DNA from: Priapulus caudatus
Taxonomy: Eukaryota > Priapulida > Priapulimorpha > Priapulimorphida > Priapulidae
Assembly (NCBI RefSeq): GCF_000485595.1
Contig: NW_014577168.1
Span: 144,372 to 165,261, forward strand
Direction of reading: 5' to 3'
Length of the DNA stretch: 20,890 bases
Shown here: piece after piece, positions 1 to 10,079 of the stretch
How positions within the stretch are numbered: the stretch's first letter is position 1
Layout: each line of letters begins with the position of its first letter
Made by a program: the position numbers and the translations under genes
Notes under the pieces: generated by a model
Database searches by the model: none
What the model saw: the letters and a program-made list of their open reading frames with translations, nothing else
Told to the model about the DNA's origin: nothing

Positions 1-96
1 AGTTGATGCAAAGAAGTGTTTCTACGTAAAGTCTATCCATAGAGTTAAGATACCTAAAAGTATTTTCATACTTTCATGTAATTCTTTATATATATA
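1..96. repeat. 96-bp direct repeat, left copy
   Basis: These 96 bases recur exactly at 9731-9826, an offset of 9,730 bp. The right copy lies in the 3' flank of actin gene 1. The window starts inside this repeat, so the true repeat may extend further left. I infer that the left copy is the 3' flank of another actin gene just upstream of the window. Both copies run into AT microsatellite, where similarity stops. Confidence 0.9.
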
Positions 97-1004
97 GATA
101 TATATATATTAAATATATCATTAACTATATTAAATATAGTTATATATATATAATTATATTAATAATAGTTTGCACTTATATATAGTGTAACATTTATCTG
201 CTGTAGTTTGGCAGTACTCGTCATTTGGACACGAAGTGGTTTGGGGGGATTTGCCTGTGAGCCGGCATGTGACGCTAATTCGTTTTTCCCTTAGCAACTC
301 AACTGGAAAATTTCCAGCCACCTGCTGTTTCCTGCACACACAGGCAGCCACAGTTTGGAGTTTGCGTAATGTACGTACACAGGGTTCTGTCACCAACTTA
401 GAGCATTCAGGTCAGATGGAGATACACAAAAGTGCAGTTGTCGCGGTTTAATTAGCAGGTGTCGATGTGTGACTATCGTTGCGGATGATGACGTATTCTT
501 CTGAGTCGTGACGTCGTGACCCGAAACGTCATCGGTAAGGTCATCCAATAAACCAACGATTCTAAAATTCCTACGCAAGTGAATACGACAATCAGGTTAA
601 TATATGTCTGAGAAATCAATGTAGTATTGTACGAAATTCATTTCTAGCTATTTATGATATCTATTATAGCTATCTTACTTTATGCCATAAAGTTAAGATC
701 TATATTTACATTTAGAAATATTACAAAGTGCGATTACGGTCACATGTAAGTAACCCTGTTTCAAATTCATAGCAGCCAACATAATACATAATATAATAAT
801 ATATTAATATAATATAGGCCCCTATATAATAATATAAACATAATATATTATATATGGTGTGACAAGCTCTGACACCCATCCGCGAATATTTTATCTCATT
901 TGCACGTGGTGATTATTCCAAAATGAGAACCGGATTATATATAATTAAAAAGTGTACAAGATGAAATACAATATGTAATATATAGTATAAACACTGTTAC
1001 AGTG
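97..1004. other. AT-rich intergenic DNA, no gene seen
   Basis: It contains several (TA)n-like runs (about 91-165 and 785-855) and a less AT-rich stretch at 210-580. Open frames in the latter are short, lack recognisable domains, and have no convincing promoter or splice context. No RNA gene was recognised. Confidence 0.6.
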
Positions 1005-1007
1005 TTA
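1005..1007. repeat. Target-site duplication TTA, left
   Basis: TTA abuts the left TIR and matches TTA at 6524-6526. Three-base TWA duplications are characteristic of Harbinger transposition. Confidence 0.85.
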
Positions 1008-1025
1008 TACCCCTGTCACACCTAC
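1008..1025 (+). repeat. Harbinger left terminal inverted repeat
   Basis: The 18-bp sequence tacccctgtcacacctac is the exact reverse complement of 6506-6523. Similarity stops immediately inside. Confidence 0.92.
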
Positions 1026-1027
1026 CC

Positions 1028-1560
1028 GCGATCACGCTCGCGCTCCCACTGTGACCTGAAAAGTATGAAAGCGCGAGGAAAAGCGCAGTAAGGTCTCTGA
1101 GAACGAGTTGGTGACGCAGTGGAAACTGTCAAGGACGGAAGAGGGTCGCCATGAGCTACCTTAAGCGCCAAACCTCGGCGCTTGTGTTGTCTCGAATCAA
1201 TACAAGCGCAGCGGGTCGGCGCTCTGTAATGAGAGGTGTAATGACGCAGTACAGTCGCCGTAGCAGCGCAAAGCGAACTACATGAGCGTATCGTGGACGT
1301 AGCAACAACGCATAGAAGCGACTTGGGGTCGCAGAAATCGTCTCCTGCGACTGGTTTGCGACTGCTGTACGCTCATTGGGCTCTCCATGCGTGCCTCTCC
1401 CGGTCTTATTGCGCCGTTACTGCGCTTCCACTGCGCTTTATGGGCTTGTTTCCGCTCATTCTACGTCCACACTGCGCTGCCACTGAGACTATGACGCTCG
1501 TAATACGTCCAAGGCGTTGTTCCCACGTTTGCAATAGGCTCACGGTGCGTTCTTATTACG
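1028..1560. repeat. Left subterminal motif cluster
   Basis: Short variants of GCGCAGTG and its complement CACTGCGC recur many times here, for example near 1040-1053, 1083-1090, 1114-1120, 1244-1250 and 1417-1478. The same words are dense near the right end (6140-6300). Subterminal repeats of this kind are typical binding sites for transposase or its Myb-like partner. That role is inferred here. Confidence 0.55.
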
Positions 1561-1604
1561 ATCCCACTTCCACTGACCCCCCCCCCCACACACACACATT
1601 TTTG

Positions 1605-1612
1605 TATAAATA
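1605..1612 (+). promoter_or_regulatory. TATA box of the transposase gene
   Basis: TATAAATA lies about 50 bp upstream of an ATG in good context (CCATGG, 1656) and about 105 bp upstream of the ATG at 1711. It follows a C11 run and a short (CA)n tract (1577-1598). The spacing suits transcription starting near 1635. Confidence 0.5.
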
Positions 1613-1655
1613 CAGCTTCATCTTCTATACACAATCAGTGGCATTTGCTCTTCCC

Positions 1656-1800
1656 ATGGCCGCAGACAGGTCACAGGCACAATGTGCTATTTGTACTACA
1701 GTTAGCACATATGCAGGCACAAGATGACCAGGCCCTTGTCAACATCATGAGAAGGAGAAGAAGGAGGAGGGAAAGAAGGGAGAGGAGATGCTGGGTTTGA
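1656..1800 (+). pseudogene. Remnant of the transposase N-terminus
   Basis: ATG 1656 has an ideal context (CCATGG) and starts a 23-codon frame, MAADRSQAQ..., that ends at 1727. The neighbouring frame from about 1684 through ATG 1711 reads ...QDDQALVNIMRRRRRR..., resembling the usual acidic-then-Arg-rich N-terminus of Harbinger transposases. It then hits TGA at 1798-1800 just before the continuous transposase frame. My reading is one frameshift between 1656 and 1711 plus one nonsense mutation. The frameshift is less certain than the stop, because 1656-1727 could instead be an upstream ORF. Confidence 0.45.
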
Positions 1801-1851
1801 CCATGGTTAGACGTGGGGAGAAGAGTTCAGTTTGGCCACTATCACTGCCTA

Positions 1852-2952
1852 ATGGCCGCGCTACGACACGAAGATCCTGCATCCTTCTTTAACTTCCTGA
1901 GAGTACAACCAAGGATGTTTGATGAGCTCCTAGCAAGACTTGGTCCAAGATGCACCAAACAAGACACCATGTATAGGAAGACTATGGAACCAGGGTTGAA
2001 GATTGCAATTACTATGTGCCACCTAGCAACCGGTGACAAGTACGCCAGTATGAAGTTTGACTTCAGAGTTCCTTATAACACCATGTCTGTCCTAGTACGA
2101 GACGTCTGCCAGGCCATCGTAAATAAGTACAAGGAGGAAGTCATCAGCTGTCCAATCTCCCCTGAAGAAGGGCGTGTCGTTGCTGAAACGTTTGCACGTA
2201 GATGGAACGTCCCTCATGCTTGCGGAGCCCTTGATGGAAAACATGTTGCCTGCAGAAAGCCAGCGAACAGTGGAAGCCTTTATCACAACTATAAAGGCTT
2301 CTTTTCCATTGTTCTAATGGGCCTCGTCGATGCGAACTATAAGTTCCTCTGGATAGATGTTGGAGGGCACGGATACATGTCAGATGCACAGATCTTCAAT
2401 GATTCAGAGCTGAAGGAGTGCCTAGTAGATGGGACCATTTGTCTTCCTCCAGCAGACTCCCTACCAAATGACGACAGGGACATGCCATATTTCTTCCTGA
2501 CTGATGATGCGTTCGCGATGCGGACCAACATGATGAAGCCTTACTCGATGCGCAAGATGACCAAAGAGCCAAGGATCTACAACTACAGGATATCTAGAGA
2601 GCGTCGCGTTGTGGAGAACGCTTTTGGCATCCTTGCACAACGTTGGCAGATTCTCCTGACCACCATGCAGCATGAACCTGACTCCATACGACTGATCGTC
2701 GAAGCCTGCGTCTGTCTTCATAATTTGATGAGACTGCGTTATCCTACCATTCAGAATGCTGCCTTGGATGCGGGGGATGTCAACCAGCAACTGATCCCAG
2801 GTGCTTGGAGGGCCGATGCAAACATGCATGAGGTGAACAACATTAGAGGGAACAACCGTGACACCACTGCAGCCAAGAAACAACGAGAATACCTCAAGCT
2901 GTACTTCAATTCACCTGCAGGCTTTGTGCCCTGGCAAGATAGCATGATATAA
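1852..2952 (+). CDS. Harbinger transposase (HARBI1-like DDE), N-terminus probably damaged
   Basis: This is the DDE nuclease expected to cut and join the transposon ends in the nucleus. The uninterrupted frame starts at 1801 and its first ATG is 1852, giving 366 aa. The frame in front of that ATG already reads as transposase. Counting residues from codon 1813, the visible landmarks are RHEDPASFFNFLR (18-30), LATGDKYASM (71-80), GALDGKH with the first catalytic Asp (about 141), HGYMSDAQIF with Asp191, and RRVVENAFGILAQRW with Glu268, followed by the C-terminal CVCLHN helix. These are the family's conserved blocks and none is broken. In-frame sequence further upstream (1711-1797) encodes an Arg-rich stretch ending CWV, followed by TGA at 1798-1800 and then PWL. 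Relatives usually read straight through a W-V-R-P-W-L block here, so the TGA looks like a CGA-to-TGA mutation. Either the gene is a pseudogene or translation starts at 1852. The element may be non-autonomous because of this. Confidence 0.85.
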   Translation: MAALRHEDPASFFNFLRVQPRMFDELLARLGPRCTKQDTMYRKTMEPGLKIAITMCHLATGDKYASMKFDFRVPYNTMSVLVRDVCQAIVNKYKEEVISCPISPEEGRVVAETFARRWNVPHACGALDGKHVACRKPANSGSLYHNYKGFFSIVLMGLVDANYKFLWIDVGGHGYMSDAQIFNDSELKECLVDGTICLPPADSLPNDDRDMPYFFLTDDAFAMRTNMMKPYSMRKMTKEPRIYNYRISRERRVVENAFGILAQRWQILLTTMQHEPDSIRLIVEACVCLHNLMRLRYPTIQNAALDAGDVNQQLIPGAWRADANMHEVNNIRGNNRDTTAAKKQREYLKLYFNSPAGFVPWQDSMI

Positions 2953-4130
2953 AAAGTCAGTTACAAAAAATACAGTTCAAAAGTTCACAAGTACACAGTA
3001 CACAATATTGTATGTTTGAAATAAATATGGTCATGTAAAAATAAATAAATTTTGTTCTGTTTCTTTTATGCATAATGCCTTGCTTAAATAAAGTTATATT
3101 AACTTAAACTTAAACAAAAAAATCCCAATTCCCCAAACATAAAAGTCAGACGTCCCCAAACCTGCAAAATAAAATAAGATCCAGTATAACTCTGATATTG
3201 ATTTGACAAAATAGTAGTTATATTTTGGCTCTAATTTTATTTTATAATAAAAAAACATTCTTTGTATAATTTAATATTGATAGAAGTGTGATGATTGTTT
3301 ATGAAACTGGTTGCCCGGAGGCAAAAGTCACTTGCCATAAAAACATAAAGAAATACATGAGATTTTTTTCTAATATGAATTTAAATGGTAAATAACGTAA
3401 ATGAAGGTCCAAATAGTAAACATCCAGCATTTCAATTAACGGCACGGTAGAAAGTTGAACAGCTGATACGAGTTTGTATACAAAATATATTCATGTTATG
3501 ACACAGCAGTGACAGCACGCTGTTTGTTTTACTTTTTTTACTTTTTTAAGTGTCAGTTTATTATCAAAACCCACCACACTCTCACAATGGAATAATAAAA
3601 TATGTTCAAGTTTATTTGGGGCTGGATCATAAGCGCAGAGAATATAGCGGTACATGCATGCAGATACAGAGTGTCCACTGACAGCGCAGTATATACAGTG
3701 TATCTGTTTTTGTGTAATTCAGCAGTAATCATTGCTCACAGGCTGCAGTAGAGGGGCAAACATTTGAGGTAGCTGATCACGACCACGCCTGGCTTGGGGA
3801 CCGGGTTTATAATGGTTTATAATGGATATATGGTTATTACGGTTATATGGGTTGGCATTGTTTTTAATTCAAATCTCGTTGCAGCAAGGCAGCTTATGTC
3901 TGCGCAAATCATTATTATGTCATTATGTCTGTGCAAAACAATGCAAGGAACGGATGGAAACATAAAAATATCATTATGTCTAGACATTCAATAAAGGAAA
4001 CCTTACTTGCCCGAGCGGGTAAGTGCAATTTCAAAAAAGTAAAATAGGACAACACGTATTTCAAGTTTGCATCTAACAATAAATGGATGCCTTTATTTTG
4101 AACAATATCCTCAATAAAACATGATGAGCA
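2953..4130. other. Convergent intergenic region inside the transposon
   Basis: This AT-rich DNA separates the 3' ends of the two Harbinger genes. No gene was recognised. It holds the transposase 3' UTR, and TTTATT at 4092-4097 would read as AATAAA on the minus strand and might serve the MADF gene. An imperfect 20-bp palindrome around gcccgagcgggt lies at about 4005-4024. Confidence 0.45.
3020..3025 (+). terminator. Poly(A) signal of the transposase gene
   Basis: AATAAA lies 68 bp after the stop codon. Further AATAAA-type sequences follow at about 3040-3049 and 3087-3092. Confidence 0.5.
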
Positions 4131-4250
4131 AACTGTCTCTGACACGTACACTGGAAATTAAACTGTCTCTGACACGTACACTGGAAATTAAACTGTCTCT
4201 GACACGTACACTGGAAATTAAACTGTCTCTGACACGTACACTGGAAATTA
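4131..4250. repeat. Tandem repeat, four identical 30-bp units
   Basis: The units begin aactgtctctgacacg and occupy 4131-4160, 4161-4190, 4191-4220 and 4221-4250 with no differences. A decayed partial unit continues to about 4305. There are no spacers, so it is an ordinary minisatellite. Perfect identity implies recent expansion or a collapsed copy number. Confidence 0.93.
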
Positions 4251-4330
4251 ATAAACTGTATCTGACACACAGACAACTGTCTCTTGAACACACACTGGCT
4301 GTCTCTGGTACACTAGTTATCCTTGTTCCT

Positions 4331-4344
4331 GTTGTTGTTTTTGC

Positions 4345-4398
<54 letters not shown>
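4331..4398. repeat. (TTG)n microsatellite
   Basis: This is an almost pure GTT/TTG run with one interruption near 4339-4345. It encodes nothing recognisable. Confidence 0.95.
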
Positions 4399-4636
4399 CA
4401 TCTGAAGGTGGGTGATCCTTAATTGTTAGAATCTGCGCTGGCCAGCCTCTCAATAAATGAACTGCTGAAAGGAGTGATGTCACTGGCCTCTGGAATGATG
4501 CTCAGATTGAAAGACCAATCGCCGGCTTGCGCAGGAGTGCTGGTAGAGGCCGAGGTGGAGATGGCTGAGGGGTTCCGGCGGATAACACTGCCAGCTTAAA
4601 TCGTCATCGTCGGAGAGGGCCTGGGCTGCAGTGTTG

Positions 4637-5777
4637 TCAGCTCAGGGGGCTGTGGCTGGCGCTGTAACCAGCCTGCTGCTGCTGCTGGATCACGCCTGCA
4701 TGTTGGGCTGCGGCTGCTGAGTTGATTTCATCACTCATGTCCAGGTATCTGTACAGCAGCTGAGTGTGGTCGACCTGGAAGCGGCGCCATAGAGAAGGAT
4801 CCAGGTCCTCCATCACAGACTTTGTCCAGTCTGCATAAGTGGTTCTCTGGGTGACGCGGACCGGTGGCTTGAGCATTTCCAGCATCTGCTGCTGCAAATC
4901 CAGAGACTGCTGCCCCCTCTCTGTGATGCCAGCCAGCAGCAAGTCCAAGATGATGGGTACATCAGAAGTCCCCGCAGTGGACGGCTGGACCGGCTGGACC
5001 TCCTCCACGTCATCATCCCCAGCTTCCCTGGCCTCTTCAGTATCCCACGCATATCCGAGAGCAGCAGCCGCCGCAGCTGCCTTAATCTACAAAGACAAAA
5101 GCAAAGAAGAAGGTAAGTAAAAGGTAATTAAGTACAATTTCATATACATTTATAGAATTATTTCACAACTTTACAATTTTTACAATTTTTACAATTTTTC
5201 AATTTTACGATAACCTGAAAATGATATTTAATTGTTGACTTACACTGACCACTGTGCGACGCTGTACTTCATAGATATGTGTCTTCAGGAAAGAAAACCG
5301 CGTCAACACCCACTGGTCGCGCTCAGTCAGCTCCGTCGCTCCTTGACCTGACTTCTTCTTCAGAAGGCGGCCGTACCTCGTCCTGAGAGACCTGTACCAA
5401 ATCGGCAAGATTTCGTTGGTCTTCCCCATCTCTGCCGCCTTGTCATCCCACATCTTATCCTTCCTTTGCTTGTCCTTATAGCTGCTCATCTTCTTGTTGT
5501 ACAGGCATTCATTCTCCTGTATCCACTCAGCCATGGCTTCCTCCTCTGCCAGAGTGAGATCCGTCATCTTCTTGGCCTTCTTGGCTTTGGGAAGATGGCT
5601 GGCATCTCTAGAGGCTGACTCAGCTGCGCTACTACTCTCCTCTGGTGGATCTTCTTCATGGCAGTTGTCAGCAGGCTCAGGAACAGGCTCAGGAGCAGGC
5701 TCAGATGGAACAGGACTGGACGAGCGTGGAGACGATGGAGATGGCCTTCCTCGACCCCTGCTTCTTCTTTTTGGCAT
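4637..5777 (-). CDS. MADF/Myb-like DNA-binding protein of Harbinger, two exons
   Basis: Harbinger elements carry a second protein of the Myb/SANT/MADF type that binds the transposon ends and helps bring the transposase into the nucleus; that role is assigned by family. Exon 1 is 5777-5244 (178 codons), the intron is 5243-5087 (157 bp, donor GTAAGT, acceptor TTTGTAG, phase 0), and exon 2 is 5086-4637 (149 codons plus stop). The model gives 327 aa. The start ATG has context CACCATGCC. Residues 1-45 are rich in Arg, Ser, Pro and Glu and begin with a basic stretch like a nuclear signal. A Lys-rich patch (KAKKAKK) follows. The MADF-like helix bundle spans about 80-165 and includes WIQENECLYNKK, MWDDKAAEMG and WYRSLRTRYGRL. 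The exon 2 product has a poly-Ala tract, a putative helical segment (LLLAGITERGQQSLDLQQQM), a WRRFQVDHTQLL motif and a Gln-rich tail. I see no lesion. Splicing is predicted by eye. Confidence 0.8.
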
Positions 5778-5828
5778 GGTGCATACAGCGGCTGAATGTA
5801 GACTGATCCTGAAGGTCGCAGGAGGATC

Positions 5829-5836
5829 TATATATA
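5829..5836 (-). promoter_or_regulatory. TATA box of the MADF gene
   Basis: TATATATA lies 52 bp before the minus-strand ATG at 5777. A possible initiator (TCAGTCT) lies about 25-30 bp downstream of it on that strand. A GCGCAGTG motif sits just upstream at about 5848, so the protein could affect its own promoter; that is inferred. Confidence 0.5.
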
Positions 5837-5895
5837 CACGCCGCGCACGCGCAGTGAGCGAGTTGCAAACGTATTGAGAGCGTAGTAAGGCTCAA

Positions 5896-6132
5896 GGGTT
5901 CGTTGTCGTATCACGTACTACAGATATGTACCCGATCGAGGTACATATATGTATACACAAAGAGTACCAGACTTGTACTACAGAATTTAAGTGAACCCTA
6001 ACGCTAACACTAACCCTAACCCTAACCCTAACTCTAAACATACCTCATATAAAAATATAAACATAATACTAATTAAACAACCTAAAACTACCTCGGGCAC
6101 ATATCTGTAGTACCTGATACGACAACGACCCC
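5896..6132. mobile_element. Nested 237-bp palindromic MITE-like insertion
   Basis: 5896-5935 and 6093-6132 are inverted copies of about 40 bp with three or so mismatches, sharing for example cgttgtcgtatca and gtactacagatatgt. The interior is AT-rich with a telomere-like tract. It has no coding capacity. I could not fix a target-site duplication, so its superfamily is unknown. It lies between the MADF promoter and the right end of the Harbinger element. Confidence 0.65.
5994..6036. repeat. Interstitial telomere-like repeat (CCCTAA)n
   Basis: CCCTAA units and near variants (CGCTAA, CACTAA, ACTCTAA) form about seven repeats inside the nested palindromic element. The metazoan telomere repeat is TTAGGG. 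Confidence 0.85.
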
Positions 6133-6139
6133 ATCTGCC

Positions 6140-6300
6140 GTAGTAAGAGCGCAGCGAGAGCTACTTGGACGCACTGCGAACGCACAGAGCGCAGTGGGAG
6201 CGCACTGAGCGCAGTGTGAGCGCATTGAGAGCGCACTGAAGATCAAACTGGGAACGCATAGGGTCGCAGTGAGAGCGTAATAATTAGCGAGTCAAGAGCG
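6140..6300. repeat. Right subterminal motif cluster
   Basis: GCGCAGTG, GCGCACTG and GAGCGCA words recur roughly every 10-20 bp in both orientations, for example at 6188-6215 and 6230-6238. A further match, cactgcgcttta at 6431-6442, also occurs in the left cluster near 1427. This mirrors the left end. Confidence 0.6.
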
Positions 6301-6397
6301 TACTGTAAGCTGTACTGTAAGCTACTACTGTACAAGAGCTAGTACAAGTACGAGTACAAGTAGTCTACTGTAAGCTACTACTGTACTTAGTACTACC
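6297..6397. repeat. GTAC-rich short repeats
   Basis: The 21-bp word beginning tactgtaagctactact occurs exactly at 6313-6333 and 6366-6386. Between the copies are repeated agtacaagta blocks. Many GTAC palindromes make the tract partly self-complementary. Confidence 0.8.
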
Positions 6398-6505
6398 TGG
6401 TGTCATGGATTTAACAATTTTCGGCGACGTCACTGCGCTTTAATTGGTAAAACAAAATTCAAAGTCCGGGAGCGGAACGCGGTCGCCGGGTATAGGGTAC
6501 AACCT

Positions 6506-6523
6506 GTAGGTGTGACAGGGGTA
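6506..6523 (-). repeat. Harbinger right terminal inverted repeat
   Basis: This is the exact reverse complement of the left 18-bp TIR and is followed at once by the TTA duplication. Confidence 0.92.
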
Positions 6524-6526
6524 TTA
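6524..6526. repeat. Target-site duplication TTA, right
   Basis: It matches 1005-1007 and marks the junction with actin-flanking DNA. Confidence 0.85.
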
Positions 6527-6633
6527 GACACTAATAATTCGCATACACTTCCCTCGAAATAAATAATCGATTGTTGTAACACGCAGACGAACGCGCTAAC
6601 CTAGCGGAAGTTTTTCGTGCCCGCATAGTATGA

Positions 6634-6643
6634 CCATATATGG
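6634..6643. promoter_or_regulatory. CArG box of actin gene 1
   Basis: CCATATATGG is a perfect CC(A/T)6GG serum response factor site, the classic control element of animal actin genes. It lies about 430 bp before the ATG and only 107 bp beyond the transposon's TSD. Confidence 0.75.
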
Positions 6644-6678
6644 TAATACTGCAGTGACAGTCGCGGTGCGCTGCTACG

Positions 6679-6683
6679 ATTGG
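6679..6683 (-). promoter_or_regulatory. CCAAT box (reverse orientation) of actin gene 1
   Basis: ATTGG, 35 bp downstream of the CArG box, is CCAAT on the other strand. CArG plus CCAAT is a common actin promoter arrangement. TGAGTCA at 6734-6740 also matches an AP-1 site. Confidence 0.5.
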
Positions 6684-6811
6684 CTGAAAACCTAGTGTTC
6701 GGAAACGGGCTCAGCTCGCCGCACACAGGAAAGTGAGTCAACGACAACTCGACAACTTAAAATCCTCTACTTGTGCCCAACCCAAGTCAGTCGCAGTCGG
6801 GAATCCGCAAC

Positions 6812-6837
6812 GTGTCAGTTCACTGTTTAGACATCTT
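6812..6837 (+). promoter_or_regulatory. Putative transcription start and non-coding first exon, actin gene 1
   Basis: gtgtcagttca (6812-6822) recurs exactly at 15091-15101 in front of actin 2, and TCAGTTC fits an initiator. The exon would end at 6837 before a strong donor GTAAGT (6838). A matching acceptor TTTCCAG ends at 7043, giving a 206-bp 5' UTR intron before the ATG at 7064. No clear TATA box lies 30 bp upstream. All of this is predicted. Confidence 0.45.
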
Positions 6838-7024
6838 GTAAGTATATTTCAGTGTCTCTTAGTAGTATCATTGGCAGGTTTTGTCATGAAATGTCATGAA
6901 TGTTATGTCTATTTTGTATGACTACGTTACGTACACTACTGCAGCCGTACAATTCGTTGCTAGCAACGCGAGCTGCTTTCCAACCACCTGTGAATTTTTA
7001 GTCTGTGGTTTTAGAACTAAATAA

Positions 7025-9109
<2,085 letters not shown>

Positions 9110-9467
9110 GCGCTTCATCTCTCACTGTCATTCCTGTTTCCACTGCTGCTGGTCTTCTGTACCAGGCTCTACCACGTGCTTGTGCAAGCAGAGCACTTGG
9201 GCTGTGTTTGGCATTTGCATATGTTGAACTGTAATATATTGAATGATTCGTGGATTGCGCCGGGTGGGAGGGAGGGCAGCAGTTGGATTATGTTTGCATT
9301 TATGGATGTAACATTTTGCTTGTGTCAGCAGTGTATTATTTCATGTGTATGTTGTATTATAACTACTAGGTCTCTACTATGTGAACTCACTCCGCGGCCG
9401 CGTTTGCGCTTATTGATATTTTGTATAAATTGTACTGATGCTAACAAACTGCAGTTTTCTAAATAAA
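9110..9467 (+). terminator. Actin gene 1 3' UTR with poly(A) signal
   Basis: AATAAA at 9462-9467 is the first clear signal after the stop, giving a 3' UTR of about 375 nt. The UTR shares only its first few bases (gcgct) with that of actin 2. Confidence 0.65.
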
Positions 9468-9730
9468 AAATAGAAAACTATGCAAGTGTTTGTTTTATGT
9501 TTTCTACAGAATATTTACCACACTGTATAATATTGTAACACCATTTTGAGCATCTTGAAATTCATGTTACACGAGAGCTAATTAAATGCTACAACATAGC
9601 TGTCTAAAATATCATCAACTCAAATGTACAAATACTAAAAACAACATTCATTGGTTTGTCGTTCATAAATTGGCAGTGATAACTGTATAAAACAGAATGT
9701 CGTATGAACGTGTTCTGCTACGTATTTTAC
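9468..9730. other. 3' flank of actin gene 1
   Basis: This is AT-rich unique DNA with no gene or repeat that I can recognise. Confidence 0.5.
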
Positions 9731-9826
9731 AGTTGATGCAAAGAAGTGTTTCTACGTAAAGTCTATCCATAGAGTTAAGATACCTAAAAGTATTTTCATA
9801 CTTTCATGTAATTCTTTATATATATA
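9731..9826. repeat. 96-bp direct repeat, right copy
   Basis: It is identical to 1-96. It begins 264 bp after the actin poly(A) signal and runs into an AT microsatellite. Confidence 0.9.
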
Positions 9827-9893
9827 TATATATATATATATTTCTATGTATATATAAATATATATATATATTTCTATGTATATATATATCTAC
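9814..9893. repeat. AT microsatellite
   Basis: (TA)n contains two copies of a tttctatgtatata block. Confidence 0.9.
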
Positions 9894-10079
9894 TTATAAA
9901 ATTATGGTCATATCTTTGTTTGCGATGTTTTTGTACCGAAAGGTGTCGCTTTTGTCTATGACAGCGCCGTAGATACAGCCACCATAGACTGTATATAGTC
10001 CACATGTGCTCTCACCCTGTGCAGTTGTTGAGTTGCAGATTTCCACACACTTCCTCTAATACCATAAACAGACGCACGA
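9894..10079. other. Short unique spacer
   Basis: No gene was recognised between the AT microsatellite and the GA tract. Confidence 0.4.

Larger units (their letters stand above)
1008..6523. mobile_element. Complete PIF/Harbinger DNA transposon (5,516 bp)
   Basis: The two ends are exact inverted copies of tacccctgtcacacctac and are flanked by the direct repeat TTA (1005-1007 and 6524-6526). This fits the TWA target duplication known for PIF/Harbinger. Inside are the two genes expected of an autonomous member, a DDE_Tnp_4/HARBI1-type transposase (+) and a MADF/Myb-like DNA-binding protein (-), arranged convergently, each with its own TATA box. The ends were set by matching the TIR and the TSD together. 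Perfect TIRs and TSD suggest fairly recent insertion, although the transposase N-terminus looks damaged. The right end lies in the promoter region of actin gene 1. Confidence 0.93.

Noticed and set aside
236-451. Short open frames on both strands near the left end
   Set aside because: No domain, no promoter or splice context, and no relation to neighbouring genes.
480-545. TGACGTCG-like CRE motifs
   Set aside because: Short motif matches without a gene nearby, so chance cannot be excluded.
1293-1727. 144-codon open frame before the transposase
   Set aside because: It has no ATG at its start (GTG), overlaps the left motif cluster and has no recognisable domain. Only its last part, from ATG 1656, is of interest, as a possible damaged transposase N-terminus.
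4131-4250. CRISPR-like array
   Set aside because: The 30-bp units abut directly with no spacers, and the context is eukaryotic. It is a minisatellite.
4637-5008. Separate 123-aa gene starting at 5008
   Set aside because: Position 5008 is a GTG, and the frame continues upstream to a good acceptor at 5086/5087. It is therefore exon 2 of the MADF gene.
5494-5877. Open frame antisense to the MADF gene
   Set aside because: It is a shadow of the real minus-strand exon, without independent support.
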